Assembly (NCBI GenBank): GCA_016165875.1
Contig: JABBOT010000017.1
Coordinates: 783,330-847,329, forward strand
DNA length: 64,000 bases
From: Acanthopleura granulata
Taxonomy: Eukaryota; Mollusca; Polyplacophora; Chitonida; Chitonidae
Reading direction: 5' to 3'
Shown here: in pieces, positions 1 to 11,440 of the stretch
Layout of the letters: every line of letters starts with the position of its first letter
How positions within the stretch are numbered: the first letter of the stretch is position 1
Made by a program: the position numbers and the translations under genes
Notes under the pieces: generated by a model
Databases searched by the model: none
The model's input: only the letters and a program-made list of their open reading frames with translations
Told to the model about the DNA's origin: nothing

Positions 1-39
1 CACACTGAAGTTAAAGAGCTATGACGGTATATCTAGACG

Positions 40-405
40 ATTTTTCTGTCGAAGTTCCCAAAGCACCGATAGACGGATAGGTAAGGCGTAAGACGATAGA
101 TGGACGTTCAGTGTAGGTTGTCCTCTTCTAAACAGGAAAACATTCGCATTTCCGACGGATACCTTTAGTGCTTTATAGCTTTGGTTACAGCCATTGCATT
201 TCTGCCATCAGTGAAGGTTTCCGACTTCACCAAACCTTCGGGAGCCTGGTCACAGATCATAGGCCGGTTGGCAGCTGTACTACAACAGGCCTCCGGAAAG
301 TAGGGCGGTTGTCAATTGCAGGAAGGTCCCTCGCCTTTGAAGACAGGATTAACTTATCTCTGTGTGCGGTTGAATTCCCACGGCTTTCCGGCAATTAGGA
401 ATTAG
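40..405 (+). repeat. Segment A, copy 1 (unit 1)
   Basis: First copy of a segment found three more times, at 14,640-15,130, 31,960-32,465 and inverted at 59,140-59,405. The stretch cttcgggagcctgg at 236-249 recurs exactly at 32,271-32,284, with the same flanking order: an upstream CCATCAG motif, then an ACAGATCAT motif, then a GAAGACxG-AT-AACTTATCTCT block, and finally CAATTAGGAAT at the 3' end. The copies differ by substitutions and small indels throughout, and no reading frame is preserved between them, so I treat it as noncoding repeat. The short open frame at 168-398 follows none of the other copies. Confidence 0.65.
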
Positions 406-1190
406 TCTGACTTGAATGATAGAAGGGGAATACATTCAAAATGGGTTCCTTTTTTGTGACCAACTACTGAGGTAAGGAAAAGAGTGTCTCTGTAATAATA
501 GAATAAGGTACCTTCACAAGTTGCATAGCTAAATTTCATAACTCCTAGCCGATAGGCCAGTTGTAGCGGTAAAACAACAAACATTCAGGTTTCTATGCAA
601 TACTTTCACCTAAGGGAAATATAGTCATTGAGCTGATTATTTAGATATAAATTCTTTTGTGTGATTACAAAATCGATGAAGTGTCTCGACAAATTTATAG
701 TTTGGTTGTTCGATTGGTCAACACCCTACTTAAGACTTGAGACATTAAGGCTAAAAGTGGCATTGGCGCGAGTACACTACGTGGAACTGAATATCATGGC
801 GTATTGCTTTGTTGTTGACTTATTGCAAAAAAGAAACCCCGCGGTGGGATATGAACACGTGTAGGATGCGCCAAGTCGTCAGTTCTTACATGTACAAGGA
901 AGTTTATACTTTAGGTCAGCAGAAACTAAAAGCTGCACTCGAAGTTTCGATTAATATTCAAATGACGCTGTGTTTTACAATGGTCGTGTCTGAAGGAATT
1001 AGGTTTTAAATTGACATAGCGAACATAATTCAAGACTTTTTTTTACATTTTTTCATTCACTAGGTAATGAAGTAAAGTTAGATAGGTATCTTCATTTGGT
1101 GACTCATGTTCCATTAGACCCAATATGGCTAGGTCTGGTAACCTTACCAGCACATAGATAAAGGTTCTGAAAATGGTTAGGAACCTTGAA
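406..1190. other. Noncoding spacer between A1 and B1
   Basis: There is weak similarity to the A-to-B spacer of unit 3 (about 15,620-15,780), for example a 'ggtaccttcacaa' versus 'ggtttcttcacaa' block. This suggests it belongs to the large unit. I see no gene, RNA or named element. The short frames at 661-864 and 809-1,009 look like chance openings. Confidence 0.4.
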
Positions 1191-1214
1191 GAGTCTAATG
1201 CCTCTGCATTTATA

Positions 1215-1930
1215 TAGTATTATTTCACTGGACTCTCCCTAGGATGGTCGACTAAACACATATAACCAAAGCAAGGGGCTATGGATCCTCGTATTGTGTC
1301 AAGGCCATCCTGTCAGGGTTAATATGTGTTTTACAATCACCACTGACCGACAATTTAATGGACTGATGTTGTAGGGTAAAACCCCTATGATTGCGTCGTC
1401 ATGACTTTCTCTCCATATTTCTCCCACCGGATCAGTCTGATGACACCGACATTTATTTATTTGATTGGTGTTTTACGCCGGACTCAAAAATGTTTTACTT
1501 ATGCATATGGCAAACACATGACCATCCGCAGAATGCTGGCTGATCTTCCCACGAACAACCGGAAATGAGGACAGTGTGAGCTGGGCTTGAACTCACGGCG
1601 ACCACACTGGTGAGTGGCACCTAGGTAATTGCCCGGCGCTGGCGCCCTAACTCCGACATGCCGGATGCCCTCGGTGGCACCGATAGGACTGGGAACAGGG
1701 CCGTTTCAGTCGTGCTTTTGGAAAACGTAGCTGGAGCCACATAGCAAGCCCTGAATCGACCGGGCTTGTCTCTATTTATTACCAAACACAAATAGAATAA
1801 ATAGACTCGTTTAGACATCTCTGTATGGAGCTAATTTCAGACGGCACGACATCGTTATAAATAAGCTATACCAAGATAACCCTTTTGCTGTTCCATCTTA
1901 GCCATTTATTAAAAAACAAAAACAGAACTG
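1215..1930 (+). repeat. Segment B, copy 1, split by a SINE
   Basis: This copy matches 15,860-16,270 and 32,640-33,136 in the same order: a GTCAAGxCCAT-CTGTCAG motif, a GTTTTACAATCACC motif (about 1,327), GGGTAAA-CCCC, TTATGACTTTCTCTCC, and CAGTCTGA-GACACCGACA. The match stops at about 1,450 and resumes at about 1,700 with the ACCAAACA-GAATA block. The 223-base gap is exactly a SINE in minus orientation. Without the SINE the copy is about 490 bases, close to the other B copies. B is therefore older than this SINE insertion. Confidence 0.65.
1451..1673 (-). mobile_element. tRNA-derived SINE nested in segment B
   Basis: The plus strand starts with an ATTTATTTATTTGATTGGTG tail and GTTTTACGCCG. 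It continues through a core (catccgcag, cttcccacg) and ends in a reversed pol III head. The B-box-like 'cttgaactcac' lies at about 1,585-1,595 and the decayed A-box region at about 1,640-1,665. Read on the minus strand the order is head, core, AT tail, as in tRNA-derived SINEs. The core and tail look like the RUDI/V-SINE type described from molluscs; that name is from memory. The copy is diverged and lacks part of the middle. Confidence 0.8.
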
Positions 1931-1999
1931 CAGATTCTTGGGTTTTTTTTTTTCTTTAAATGTTGTTCAACGACTCATTTTATATTTTTCATTTATAAA

Positions 2000-2215
2000 A
2001 CTAATCATTTTAGAGTGAAGGAAATCGGTTTTAAATCATAAGGTACCTGGGAAACACACTGGTTTAAAGCTGCAGCCACATACGAGATACTAATTGGCTG
2101 CCGAATAGGCGTCAGTTGGTTGTCAGTGGAATATGGCTTAAAGCTGACGTGCATCTCCTTTGTTACACTTGTGGCCATTTTAGTCTGAGGAACGCCCAAT
2201 TTTCCGTTCTTCTGT
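2000..2215 (+). repeat. Segment C, copy 1
   Basis: Similar to parts of 8,640-8,905 and 33,170-33,330. The shared pieces are AGTGAAGGA, TACCTGG-AAAC and GTGGCCATTTT (the last at about 2,170 and 8,850). Identity is low and patchy, so the boundaries are loose. It lies just after B, as it does in units 2 and 4. Confidence 0.35.
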
Positions 2216-4300
2216 CTCTGTTTTATTTTCCATGAGAGTATGCGATAAAACTTAATGCCTTCAGGTGGTACACTTTAATCTTCATGTCAATGATGGCGTG
2301 AATTCAAATCCTTCGCTCTCTATTTCAGCGTTGGTGAAACGGCAGCCCGTCACATTATGATATGATATAAAGTTATCGCTGTCTTTGACAACCATGACAA
2401 ATGACAGTCAGGAAATGTATCACAAAATAATGTTATGTGTGTCTATTTTAGATGTTTTTCTTCACTGTTAGCGGCTGGTTTGCCCTGCACGTGGTCTGCG
2501 GACTCGATGCATAACAGCCTTTGTTTTGGGGTTACGTATATAGCGCGTACCATATTGAAAGCACTTCATTTAATTCTTCGTTTAATTCTCTAATTTTTCA
2601 TTGGTTGATTAGCATGTGTGTCTAAAAATTGTTGAACTCTTCTGAAACCTATATATGCCGTGTTTACTTTTCAGAGTGGATTTTTTTTATATATCCTCAA
2701 CGAGCTAGGCGTGGGTTCGACGCACTCTTATAGAGTCCTTTATTTTGATGATGTAAGCTGGTGATACCAGTTGCTTTGGATGACAGTTTTCTACAACTTT
2801 TGCTTACAACAGGTTTACTAACGTTTGTTTAAAGTGAATTTCGGCGGAAGTCATGTTTGTGGGTGTACGGATTATTATTATACAGTATTGACTGTGTAAT
2901 TCATTTAAAACGCTGACCTCATCTGACCGGCAAGATCGTCACGGACTTTGAACTGTAGTATCAGTTTTGTGAAGCACCTTCGTTCTGCAAGCAGGTGTCT
3001 CTGAACGGGGCGTTTGTTTGTTACATCCTTCGGGAACTGTGATTATTCCAAAGTGAATTTTACCTCCCTGCCTGGATTTACCCTGTGTTGTGCTTTGTTG
3101 GTGTGACGTCATTCAAAAGCTTAACTGATCGGGTTTTGTTTGAACTGTGTACTGTGTTCGCGTTTGCTAATCCAGTGTAATACATGATCGGATTAATTTG
3201 TGACTTTTGCTAACCGTGTGTTGTGATAATTCCGAGGACTATATGCTGGATTTCCAGGTGTACCTTCTTTTGGATTCAAAGTTGTATTTTGAACGGTGTA
3301 AAGACCGGTAAAACATTTGTTTATGGTTTCTTGTTAATGTTGTTGTTGAACTATCAGTATGTAAATGTATGACTCATGTTGGATATAAAGCATTGTTTAC
3401 ATTGTAAAATAAAGTCACTGGGTCTGTTTTCTGTTATTGTTTTCAATACCGTAACAACAGGAAGTAGATGTTTATCCATCTCAATAAATAGTTGCAGAAA
3501 TTATAATCAATATCTGAAGGATTGATGAGAATAGTGAAGGATGGACGCACTACTCCTTCTGAGCAATGCAATCGCGGATCGAACACACCGAATCCCTTTA
3601 CGATAGCTATCTTAGTTGCCTACTGTATTCGATTGCATTTGTGTACACGTGAAAAAAATGTTGATCACTGGGTAAAATGATACTGTATGGTTTTCGAGCA
3701 TTTTTCTCCTTCCGGGCCATACTGATTAGAGAACAAATACCACATCGGTATACGTGTGTTGAATTCATAGAATGTGCAGTCACAATTGGTCTCTGAAGAA
3801 ACTACGCACAGACTATTAATGTTGCCTTGTCAGATTGTGAGCCTCAATTCAATAGAATCGATGTTTGCCTTAAGATTTTATTTAAAGCATAAAGTGTAAC
3901 ATCCATAGCGATCTTGACAGAACACGTCATTATATTCACGGAAAATGTATTAGCGTAAAACAGCATCACCTTGACATGCAAAATATGAGGGAAAATGAAC
4001 ACCAGAACTTAACTGTTGAAAATTGTCTTTGATGTAACACTTCATCGGCCTGCTCTTTATATTAACGCACAAAATTTCTTTCCACTGGCAAAGGCCGTTT
4101 TCTGAGGTTATGAAACATACTTATCTGCTAATTATTATCCTTTAACTTGACCCTTTGGATACGATTGCGCAATGCATGTGAAAGTGACAGTTAACTGATC
4201 GGCTGCAACATACAAGGTTTATTTTGCATTTATTATACAACGCAGGCAACAAGGGTAGAGTACGTCCAAGATATTGATAAACTTAGCTAATGTTAGGACT
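2216..4300. other. Unassigned noncoding stretch, probable insertion in unit 1
   Basis: The B-to-D distance is about 3.1 kb here, 2.1 kb in unit 2 and about 1 kb in units 3 and 4, so roughly 1-2 kb here is extra. The part from about 2,700 to 3,460 is T/G-rich on the plus strand and ends with AATAAA at 3,408-3,413 followed by a GT/T-rich stretch. That resembles a polyadenylation region or the R-U5 end of an LTR. I could not find paired TG...CA ends with a matching target duplication or any coding region, so I leave it unclassified. Confidence 0.4.
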
Positions 4301-4329
4301 CAAGACGTGCACAGCCAAGAGAAATATAC

Positions 4330-5090
4330 GCTGTTCTTAAATTTAAGACACTGCTGGTTCGCCCGCAGAAAGTATACATGTACCAACCCTGCGCTGATAC
4401 CAGGGGAGGGAAATATCCCAACGCAGATCGGTTAGGATATAATGTCTTTTTCAGATCAAAGGCTTTCGCTATTTGTCGGTTATCCCGTGGCGAGCACGTT
4501 CGAATGGGCTCAACACATAGCTGCAGAGCGGCGAGTGTTCTCACATCCCCCCCCCATTATTTTTCGACAACCTTTCGTATGATTTGAAGGTTTCCCGCGT
4601 TTTTGTTCGCTCCATATGGGCATGGTTCAAGCAGACACATCAGGGCTACATGGAGCGGAGAAATAAGGGCATGATGTAATAGAACTGACATCTGCTGAAT
4701 AGAAAGCACAACAGTACGTTTGCTTGAGGTTAAACATGGGGTGATCATGAATAACATGAAGGGTTCAGCGAACGATGGCCTTTGATCGTGTTACACATAG
4801 TATATTATACAGTAACATACAGCAATGTACCTGGCTTATCACTTGTTATTACAGTGTCAAGCCACTTATGCTTATCTATACCTACTCCCTAAAACACACA
4901 GGTGGCATCCCAAATAATTTCACCTAAATTAAGATTTTGAAGTTTTAAATTAGTAGGGAAAAATGACTAATCAAACATAACCCTTATTCTAATAAAGGCG
5001 TGGTAAACGGAGAAAGTAGGAGATGAAGTAGGATATTCATTGAAAAAAACAAGACTTTGACTTAGTTTGGTCATTATATTTCAGGGGCCT
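4330..5090 (+). repeat. Segment D, copy 1
   Basis: Matches 10,310-11,060 along most of its length. Both have GAxACTGC-GGTTCGC, then GGGAAATATxCCA, then TTTTTCAGATCAAAGGCTTT (4,449-4,468 here), a CTATTTGTCG, a GAG-GTTCTCAC, a CAGCAAATGATCG-like block (4,761-4,780 here) and a final CATAxCCCTxATTC. The same order appears in units 3 and 4 and, inverted, at 56,540-57,620 and 63,700-64,000. Confidence 0.65.
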
Positions 5091-5099
5091 TGCCACACA

Positions 5100-5225
5100 C
5101 CTGCCTAAATGGTGTGACTCACTCTTGTTTCATTCCGGTTTCCCCCGGCCGTAAACATGGCCACCGTCACATAAGTGAAACAATCTTTAACACGACTTGT
5201 AACATCAAATAGTTACCAATAAATG
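5100..5225 (+). mobile_element. Degenerate SINE 3' part
   Basis: Contains 'attccggtttcc' followed by 'ccgtaaacatggccaccgtc' and 'acataagtgaaac', then a decayed AATAAA tail. This is the plus-sense version of the SINE core end and tail seen reversed at 37,560 and 61,397. The tRNA head is missing. It sits between D1 and E1, where unit 2 has no such sequence. Confidence 0.55.
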
Positions 5226-5394
5226 AAACTATCGCAGCAGCCGTGCAGCAAAGGGGCCGAGAATTAGCTTGTGGGACAAAGAGCAGACACTGACAAAAAT
5301 ACCTATGACACAAAAGAAAGCTTTAGATCCAAAATTTAGTTTCTTTTCAGTTTTCATGAAATACGAGATCGGGCCCAGTGTAAGCCTATCTGAA

Positions 5395-5800
5395 AGCTCC
5401 CGCCTTATCGTTTGGAATCGAAAACTTATCAGTGCCGAAACCTTGTATGGATACGATTATCTACTTTTACAACGGGACATAAAGACCTAAAGAGAGACGG
5501 GCCGTATGCAGGCCGATACGACAGCCAGAGGTCATGTGACAGAGTCGATATGGCGTCGGACGCAGGCCCAGTGGAGTTCAGTTCATATTGACCATTGCTA
5601 CGATGATTGGTAGCAATTGCTCTTTGCCTTTATCAGTTGTGTTTTTTCTCTCCCCTCTCTATCTAAGTTAGGAAGACCTACGAGCTTGTAGAGAATTTGT
5701 CAGATGATACTGAAGGGATGAGAAATCACCAGGTTGAACCGCCTTTGACATATCGATGTGGCCTTGCCAAGAGATAGCCACTGAATGAATTTAAGATGGG
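5395..5800 (+). repeat. Segment E, copy 1
   Basis: Starts with AAAACTTATCAGTxCCGAAA (shared with 11,100-11,125). It continues with GGCCGATACGA, a GTTCAGTTCATA-TGA block, a TTTTTTCTCTCCC block and AAATCACCAGGT-GA-CCGCC (about 5,723-5,745), and ends at GGCCTTG-CAAGAGA. The same chain is at 11,090-11,440, 26,625-26,960 and inverted at 60,720-61,055. Confidence 0.65.
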
Positions 5801-6109
5801 AACACAAACACAGGGGAAAACGACAAAGGTACATTTTTACTTAAGAATAACTCATTTCTCAGAGGCAAATTTAATCATCACGAATGATATATCATTTAAA
5901 CTATTTAAGATAAAAATGAAATCGACTGTTTCACAAATATGTGAAACAATGTCTAATCAGCGTTTCTAACTTGGATTTACATGTTGTCTTTTAATTACTG
6001 GCCATAATGGGGACTTTCCATGATCATTTCCGGTGGCATTTCTGAAGACAAGGTTCCTACATGTATACTGCCATTTTGTTGATGTTGATGTCCTACATTC
6101 TGTCAAAGT

Positions 6110-6480
6110 CACCCACAGCTGACAATTCCGGAAAGAATTACACATTTCCCAAGGCAACTATTCAACTTAAATTACCGCAGGCGCCAGCTCCACTCGTATA
6201 TAGCTGCAAATTGCTGCTAAATAGACTCAGTAATTCTGCAAATTCAGGAACCTGAAATTACAAATAATCATAGGCCAGCGAAGCAGACAATGCCGGGTAA
6301 TCTCTCCATCATTAACATCGGAAGTAAATTCATGTCCGACACCATGTCTGTTTCTAGACGTTCAACACTTTTCCGTATTTCACAATACCTAGCGGATTTC
6401 GCTGATGGACGTATCTTGGGTCAACAAACTATCACAGCTGATTGATTAGAGTGTCATTCTGGTGCAACCCATTTTATTTC
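6110..6480 (+). repeat. Segment F, copy 1
   Basis: Aligns with 11,780-12,170 and 27,215-27,500. Shared landmarks are CAGGCGCCA-CTCCAC, TAGACTCA-TAATTCTGC, AATTACA, TCATAGG, GACAATG and CCATCATTAA followed by AGTAAATTCATGTC. It sits about 0.7 kb after E in every unit where both occur. Confidence 0.6.
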
Positions 6481-6949
6481 TAGGCTAATTTTGATAAGCA
6501 TGGAAATAGTCGTCTGTATGACTAGGTTTCACCAGAACAGACCGGACGCCGTGGCTTTGGTCTGGAATGTTCATGGAACAGAGCAAGGTCTGATCGAAGG
6601 ATTCTCGTTTGTAACTGTTTATCACTAACTGCAAATACATATCTGCTGCTGCCTGAGGTAGTAGTTTGAAGCCATAAACTGAAACAGCGGACCAATCGTC
6701 CAGCAAAGCTCTCAGTTGTTCCGATGTTTACTTTTCTCATTCAGTGCAAATGTATATTTTACTGCAACCTGTGGGTTTTTTTGTCAGCTAGTTTGTTTAT
6801 TGCCTGGAGGCGCCTTCGTTCCAACCCAGATTCGTTGTGTCTGTTCTTTTATTGTTATGGACACATAGTTATAAGTATGCAGGCTCTTCTTTCACATAAA
6901 CCGAACAGAACTGTATGGATATCCTTCATTATATTTTGAACCCTTATAA
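6481..6949. other. Noncoding interval between F1 and G1
   Basis: I recognise no repeat or gene. The overlapping frames at 6,485-6,740 on the minus strand and 6,724-6,939 on the plus strand show no family features and are not kept in other units. Confidence 0.4.
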
Positions 6950-7215
6950 GTTCTGCAGCCTGCTGTCGGGAACAAGTCGATTGAAAGATCAAGAACTAGT
7001 AGGTTATCTATGCTATTTACGCTGTCCATCGGCTGGGGCTGTCTGTTGCTGTCTCTCCGCGGAACCCTCAGACGGCAGAGCGGATCCTTAAATCCTCTGG
7101 AGTTTGTCTCAGTCACGCAAATGGGTATTACCAGCGCAACAGGGTTAGAAGGCAAGCGAAGAAACCTCAGCAGCAAATGAATCTTGCCTAGAAGGTACGC
7201 AATCCAATATACCAC
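6950..7215 (+). repeat. Segment G, copy 1
   Basis: Pairs with 30,370-30,545. Shared blocks include TCGATTGA-GAT, GTAGGTTA-T, CATCGGCTG, TCTCTCC-C, aatcctctggag (7,091-7,102, identical at 30,480-30,491) and AGTCA. The 3' part, which in the other copy looks like a tRNA, is decayed here. Confidence 0.55.
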
Positions 7216-7499
7216 GATGGTTTCCGTTCTGGTTTTTGTGACACTTGAAGTACGGATCACATCTGCGATATGGTATCACCCATAGCTGACGATACCGGTT
7301 ACAGTAAAGAAAAAAATATCATCGATACAAAAACTGTGTGGAAGAACACAAGGAAGACGAGGCCAGACGAAAAAAAAGTTCGTCGATACGGGCCCTAGTT
7401 TTACAACGGTTACTATTTTGCTTGTTTTTTTTTCTGTGGGACCAACCAATAACTTTGCCTGAGACACAAACAGTTAGACTGTGGGTAGCGAGCAGCTGC
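7216..7499. other. Spacer between G1 and H1
   Basis: Nothing identified. A T/C-rich stretch on the minus strand gives the open frame 7,276-7,467, which shows no domain. Confidence 0.35.
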
Positions 7500-7830
7500 T
7501 GATCTCATCTAAGTATATATAGCATTTGTTCTGCAACTTGTTGGCCGTCAGGTTTCATTGATTTACTTGCGTTAATGTGCAAAGCTCGGTTGGTCGGAGC
7601 TGAAAGAATCGATAGCTTTGGTGTCGGAAATCGACTTCTGAAAAAATCAGTTGGTCTAGAGCCTATGGAAGAGTTTCTATGAAAAGGGAAACATTTTGTG
7701 TCAATGAATTGATTTCTTTAAAAAAAATATACTACCATGTATATTGCTTTCCTTGGACAGCTCAGCGATTGAACACTCTCGGCAACATGAGAGCCTATCG
7801 GTGGTGTTTTGAGTTTTTTAATTAATTCCG
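7500..7830 (+). repeat. Segment H, copy 1
   Basis: Matches 31,130-31,440: TATATATAG, TTGxCCG-CAGGT, CGCGTTAATG-like (about 7,570), then TGAAAACAATCAGTT-like and a GCCTATxGAAGAG block. In unit 3 this segment is followed by A. In unit 1 it is followed within 400 bases by B2. Confidence 0.5.
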
Positions 7831-8194
7831 TTAATGCTGATACATTTAAGATATATTTTTGTAGATGGTATATTTATATATAAATACATAGCGCCTGTAA
7901 TTAATGGCAGTTAAGGTAAGTTCTTATGTCGATGCATGAGCGTTAATGCCATCTGCCAAGAGGCAGTAAATTTGCAGTTTCAAATCAGCTCTTGGGTGTT
8001 TGGTGTTTGCTTCTCAAGATCCGCCTAACGCGTCCCCTCATCGGCCTATAAATTTGCCATTGCACCCATGTATACACTACATACAAAGTATCGTGCAAAA
8101 TGAATTTTCCTGTTGTTGAAATGCTTCTGTATACAAAGTATAAAACACCTACATACGGAGGGCTGTAGCTTCGTCTGTTATGTAAACATCGTCC
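7831..8194. other. Unit 1/unit 2 junction region
   Basis: AT-rich DNA with two near-repeats of 'tacaaagtat' (about 8,090 and 8,133). Segment A would be expected here by comparison with units 3 and 4, but I do not see it, so unit 2 appears to have lost A. Confidence 0.4.
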
Positions 8195-8570
8195 TGTCAA
8201 TCCAAGTTTAATAGGTGTTTTACAATCATCGCGGACCGGCATTGGAATGGACGGATATTGTAAGTTGAAGCCCTCGTTACGAGTTTCTGTCCTTTTCCCG
8301 ATTGGACCAGTCTGACAGCGATTTAAACAACGGAATAGTAGTAGCTCTTTTACGAAAACCAGCCCGTCGGCAATCTTGCAGTCCAAGTGGTGTCCATGAA
8401 CTCGGCCCTGATTCCATCGGGATTGTCTCCCTTTATCTCCAAACAGAAAAGCTGAGCTGAATAAGTAGGCAGCCTTCGATACCTTTTAAGCTAATTCGAG
8501 ACTACATGACAACTTCACAGGTATTACTGTTTGCTCGAAAGGTTACGAATCTGTATATATTATCCACGTA
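8195..8570 (+). repeat. Segment B, copy 2
   Basis: Carries CCTGTCA, GGTGTTTTACAATCATCG (about 8,214-8,231), CAGTCTGACA, GAACTCGGCCCTG and a TCCAAACAGAA-AATAAGTAGxCAG block in the order of 32,640-33,136. It is about 100 bases shorter than B4 because of internal deletions. Confidence 0.6.
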
Positions 8571-8599
8571 TTTAATGAACAAAGCAGTCCTGATTTTTT

Positions 8600-8905
8600 G
8601 CGGAGGTAAATGCGTTTACTCATTTTATTTGTCATTTTTCATTCTTACGACGTCGAACAGTTTTAACTGTTGAATGCTACTGATTTGCCCGGTGCAAATT
8701 TTCCTTTGCTGGGAACAGAGGAAACCTGCTTAAGACTTAATAACACACACAAGTAGTTGGAGTCGTACTGGCGACCCACTGCGTGTCACCGCTCGTCTGT
8801 GACGAAAATAAGGCTTTACCCAACAAAGTGGTTTTTTATTTCCTTTCAATGTGGCCATTTTGGTGGAGGGAATACCTGGATTTAGCCTTCTTATCTTTGG
8901 AGTAA
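8600..8905 (+). repeat. Segment C, copy 2
   Basis: Shares AACCTGCT-GACTTAATA with 33,248-33,270 and TGTGGCCATTTT with 2,169-2,180. It is the weakest of the recurring segments, and boundaries are uncertain. Confidence 0.35.
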
Positions 8906-9718
8906 AGCAAAGGAGCTGACCAAAAGTTTAGGCTTTTCCATGGGATACACTTCAGTATCTAGCCAATTACTCCGCGATTTCAACAAGGGTGAAATAACAG
9001 CTTGTGGCACGGAGACCTGTAATAAGAACAAAACAGGAAACAGAAAGTCATTAATGTAAATAGACAGCTGAATAAAAAATATATCGGCGGTTGAAATTAT
9101 TAATATGGAGATGATTGATTTGAATGATAAAAGATGGGCGTGTAAGCTGTCATGACCAACTAGTGAACAGTGCGATCCAGGATGAAAGATATTCAGTCCA
9201 TGCACAATACCTGTAGCAATTGCACTTGCGCGTTCGATGATATTTGTGTTTAGGGGAAATTATTTTCGGCCAGAAAAGAGTTGCGAAAGACAAGAGGAAT
9301 GAAAAGCCTGTGGCTTATGTTACAATAAATAAGTAGACCTGCACGCGATGGTGCCAAGTATGCATGTGTATATGCTTTCTTGTTTGCTGCGTTGATTCGG
9401 TAATACATTGTGTTGAACTTAGAACAAGTATACCTGTGTTGATACCAAAGATTGGAAGGGGGACAATAAGTTTTTGAAAAAAGTAGATAGACACGCGCAG
9501 TGACTAGGATATCTATATGTTACATCTTAGAATGGTAGTCCTATTTATAAAATGTCGATGTTGTTTTCCTTGAATGTTGCTTACAAGTTCTTATCATTGA
9601 GCAATGCTGTCTTTAAAATGTCAGTATGCAGAGAAAATGTAGAACATATAACAACATTGCAACTTGCGCGAGAAGTACGAGAAAAACAGACACCATTGCC
9701 AGACTATTGAAATTTAAT
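8906..9718. other. Noncoding stretch after C2
   Basis: No gene or repeat recognised. The 104-residue minus-strand frame at 8,891-9,205 is not retained in other units and shows no domain. Confidence 0.4.
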
Positions 9719-9869
9719 TTTTACTTGGAAGACGGCGACCAACATTTCGCTGGGAGGAAACCGAACTCAGGGTGGGGGAAACCCAGGACCATCTGCAGGT
9801 TATTTGGAGCCCTTCCCACAACCGAGGAGCTGGGCTTGCATTCACATCGATCGCAATGTGTGAGGTTTC
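9719..9869 (-). mobile_element. SINE fragment, core and partial head
   Basis: Contains 'acttggaagacggcgacca', 'ctgggaggaaaccg', 'gggggaaaccca', 'gaccatctgcaggtt' and 'gagctgggcttgcattcaca', matching the minus-oriented SINE core in order. The B-box region is mutated and both the AT tail and the A-box end are gone. Confidence 0.65.
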
Positions 9870-10309
9870 TTTGTCATTGTAAAATATATTTGTAAAAAAT
9901 ATATCTAACACTATTTTGCCTTGAACGTTGCCATTGATTTATACCAGATTGCAAGTCGAGTCAAAAGATATTCTGTTCTGTTAAGTTTAGTTTTATCAGT
10001 ATTAAAAATTCTCCGTATACTTCATGCTAACTGACATAACATCGATTCGCTCCACACACGGACACCGTTCTGCGAGATCCTATTTATTGGCGAATTAGGT
10101 TATAACGCGGTGATTTCAAGTGGAATGAACATGAGCAAAGCCAAAAAAGGTGATACCTAATGTAACATCTACAGTTGATCATGCTCGTCAGCATGCACAA
10201 GAGACAGACACTGTAGACCGAAGGGGCTGTAGACCGAAGATCTAAATACATATCTGACAGAAAACTTAGTAAATGCCATGTATGATGCAATGGGGTCTGT
10301 AGGACGAAG
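9870..10309. other. Noncoding stretch before D2
   Basis: Holds a direct repeat of 'tgtagaccgaag' at about 10,213 and 10,228 and a third diverged copy ('tgtaggacgaag') at about 10,297. No gene seen. Confidence 0.4.
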
Positions 10310-11060
10310 GGAAATATCCTCTCGTGTAATAGTCAAGACACTGCCGGATGGTTCGCAGACAAGATATATATATATATACTTGTAACAGCCCCGTGCTAAC
10401 ACAAGGCGAGGAAATATTCCAGCGTAGACCAATGAGGATTCGATTTCTTTTTCAGATCAAAGGCTTTTGCTATTTGTCGACCATCCCTAGCAGAGAATGA
10501 TAGACTGGGTTCAACAGATAACTTACAGCGTGGAGAGTTCTCACAAAATTCCCCATTGTTCCTTTAACGTTTCGTCTGACATCAACGCTTCCCGAGCCTT
10601 TCGTTCCTCCACACGGTCATAGTGGCAATAGCCCGAACAGGTACATGTGGGTTTGATTGATTCGAGCGCCTAAAGGTTGACATAATATAAGATAGTTGAC
10701 ATCAGGTAGAAGGATGACACAACAGTAAGTTTGTTTAAAATTAAACAGAGAAGGATTAAAAATAACAACAGAGGCTCAGCAAATGATCGACTTTGAATAC
10801 TATTTTAATTGTACTATATCTTACTGACAGTAATACAATTGTTGCAATTTTGGTCCACATTTAATGCCACGGCATTTGCTCTTCAATACATATATCCCAA
10901 GATACACAAGTTTACTTATATGAGAGAAAAATGACGATGAATAAACACAGCCCTCATTCCAATAATCATGAAAACTATTTTTCTAGTGGGGAAGGTAGGA
11001 TATTAAATGAAAAATACTACATGGCCTTGTTTGGCAACGTTAAATGCAAGTCTATCTGAG
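10310..11060 (+). repeat. Segment D, copy 2
   Basis: Same block order as D1, with TTTTTCAGATCAAAGGCTTT at 10,449-10,468 identical to 4,449-4,468, then a CAACGCTTCCCG and AGGCTCAGCAAATGATCG (about 10,773-10,790). A short (TA)n lies at 10,366-10,378. It is followed directly by E2, as D1 is followed by E1, without segments J or K. Confidence 0.65.
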
Positions 11061-11089
11061 AATGCAACGTTAAATGGAAGCCTTTATTG

Positions 11090-11440
11090 TTATCGTTATT
11101 AAACAAAAACTTATCAGTACCGAAACCTTGTATTGATAGGGTTATCTACCACGATGCTTTCAAGGGCGAGAGAGGGAGAGATAGGCCACATCGAGGTCGA
11201 TACGAGGGGCGTAAGTCATGGTTTACTGCCAAGCAGACTGGCGCGCTCGGCATTTGCAATTTCCTTGCATCGCCTGCGTTTTTTCTCCCTTCCTCGTCTC
11301 AGTTCGGAAGACCTTCGCGAGGTTGAGGCTGATTTGTGGGTTGATACTGATGAGTTGATAAATCACCAGGTCGACCCGCCATTCGCATAGAGATATGGCC
11401 TTGGCAAGAGAAGTCGCTAAATGGATTCAAAACGAGAAAA
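11090..11440 (+). repeat. Segment E, copy 2
   Basis: Starts AAAACTTATCAGTACCGAAA. It contains GTTTTTTCTCCCTTCCTCGT, CGCGAGGTTG, GTTGATAAATCACCAGG and gtcgacccgccat at about 11,370-11,382, which recurs at 26,899-26,911. The positions relative to D and F match unit 1. Confidence 0.65.

Noticed and set aside
2700..3470. Candidate solo LTR or 3' UTR ending with AATAAA and a T/G-rich tail
   Set aside because: I could not find TG...CA ends with a matching target duplication, nor any adjoining coding sequence.
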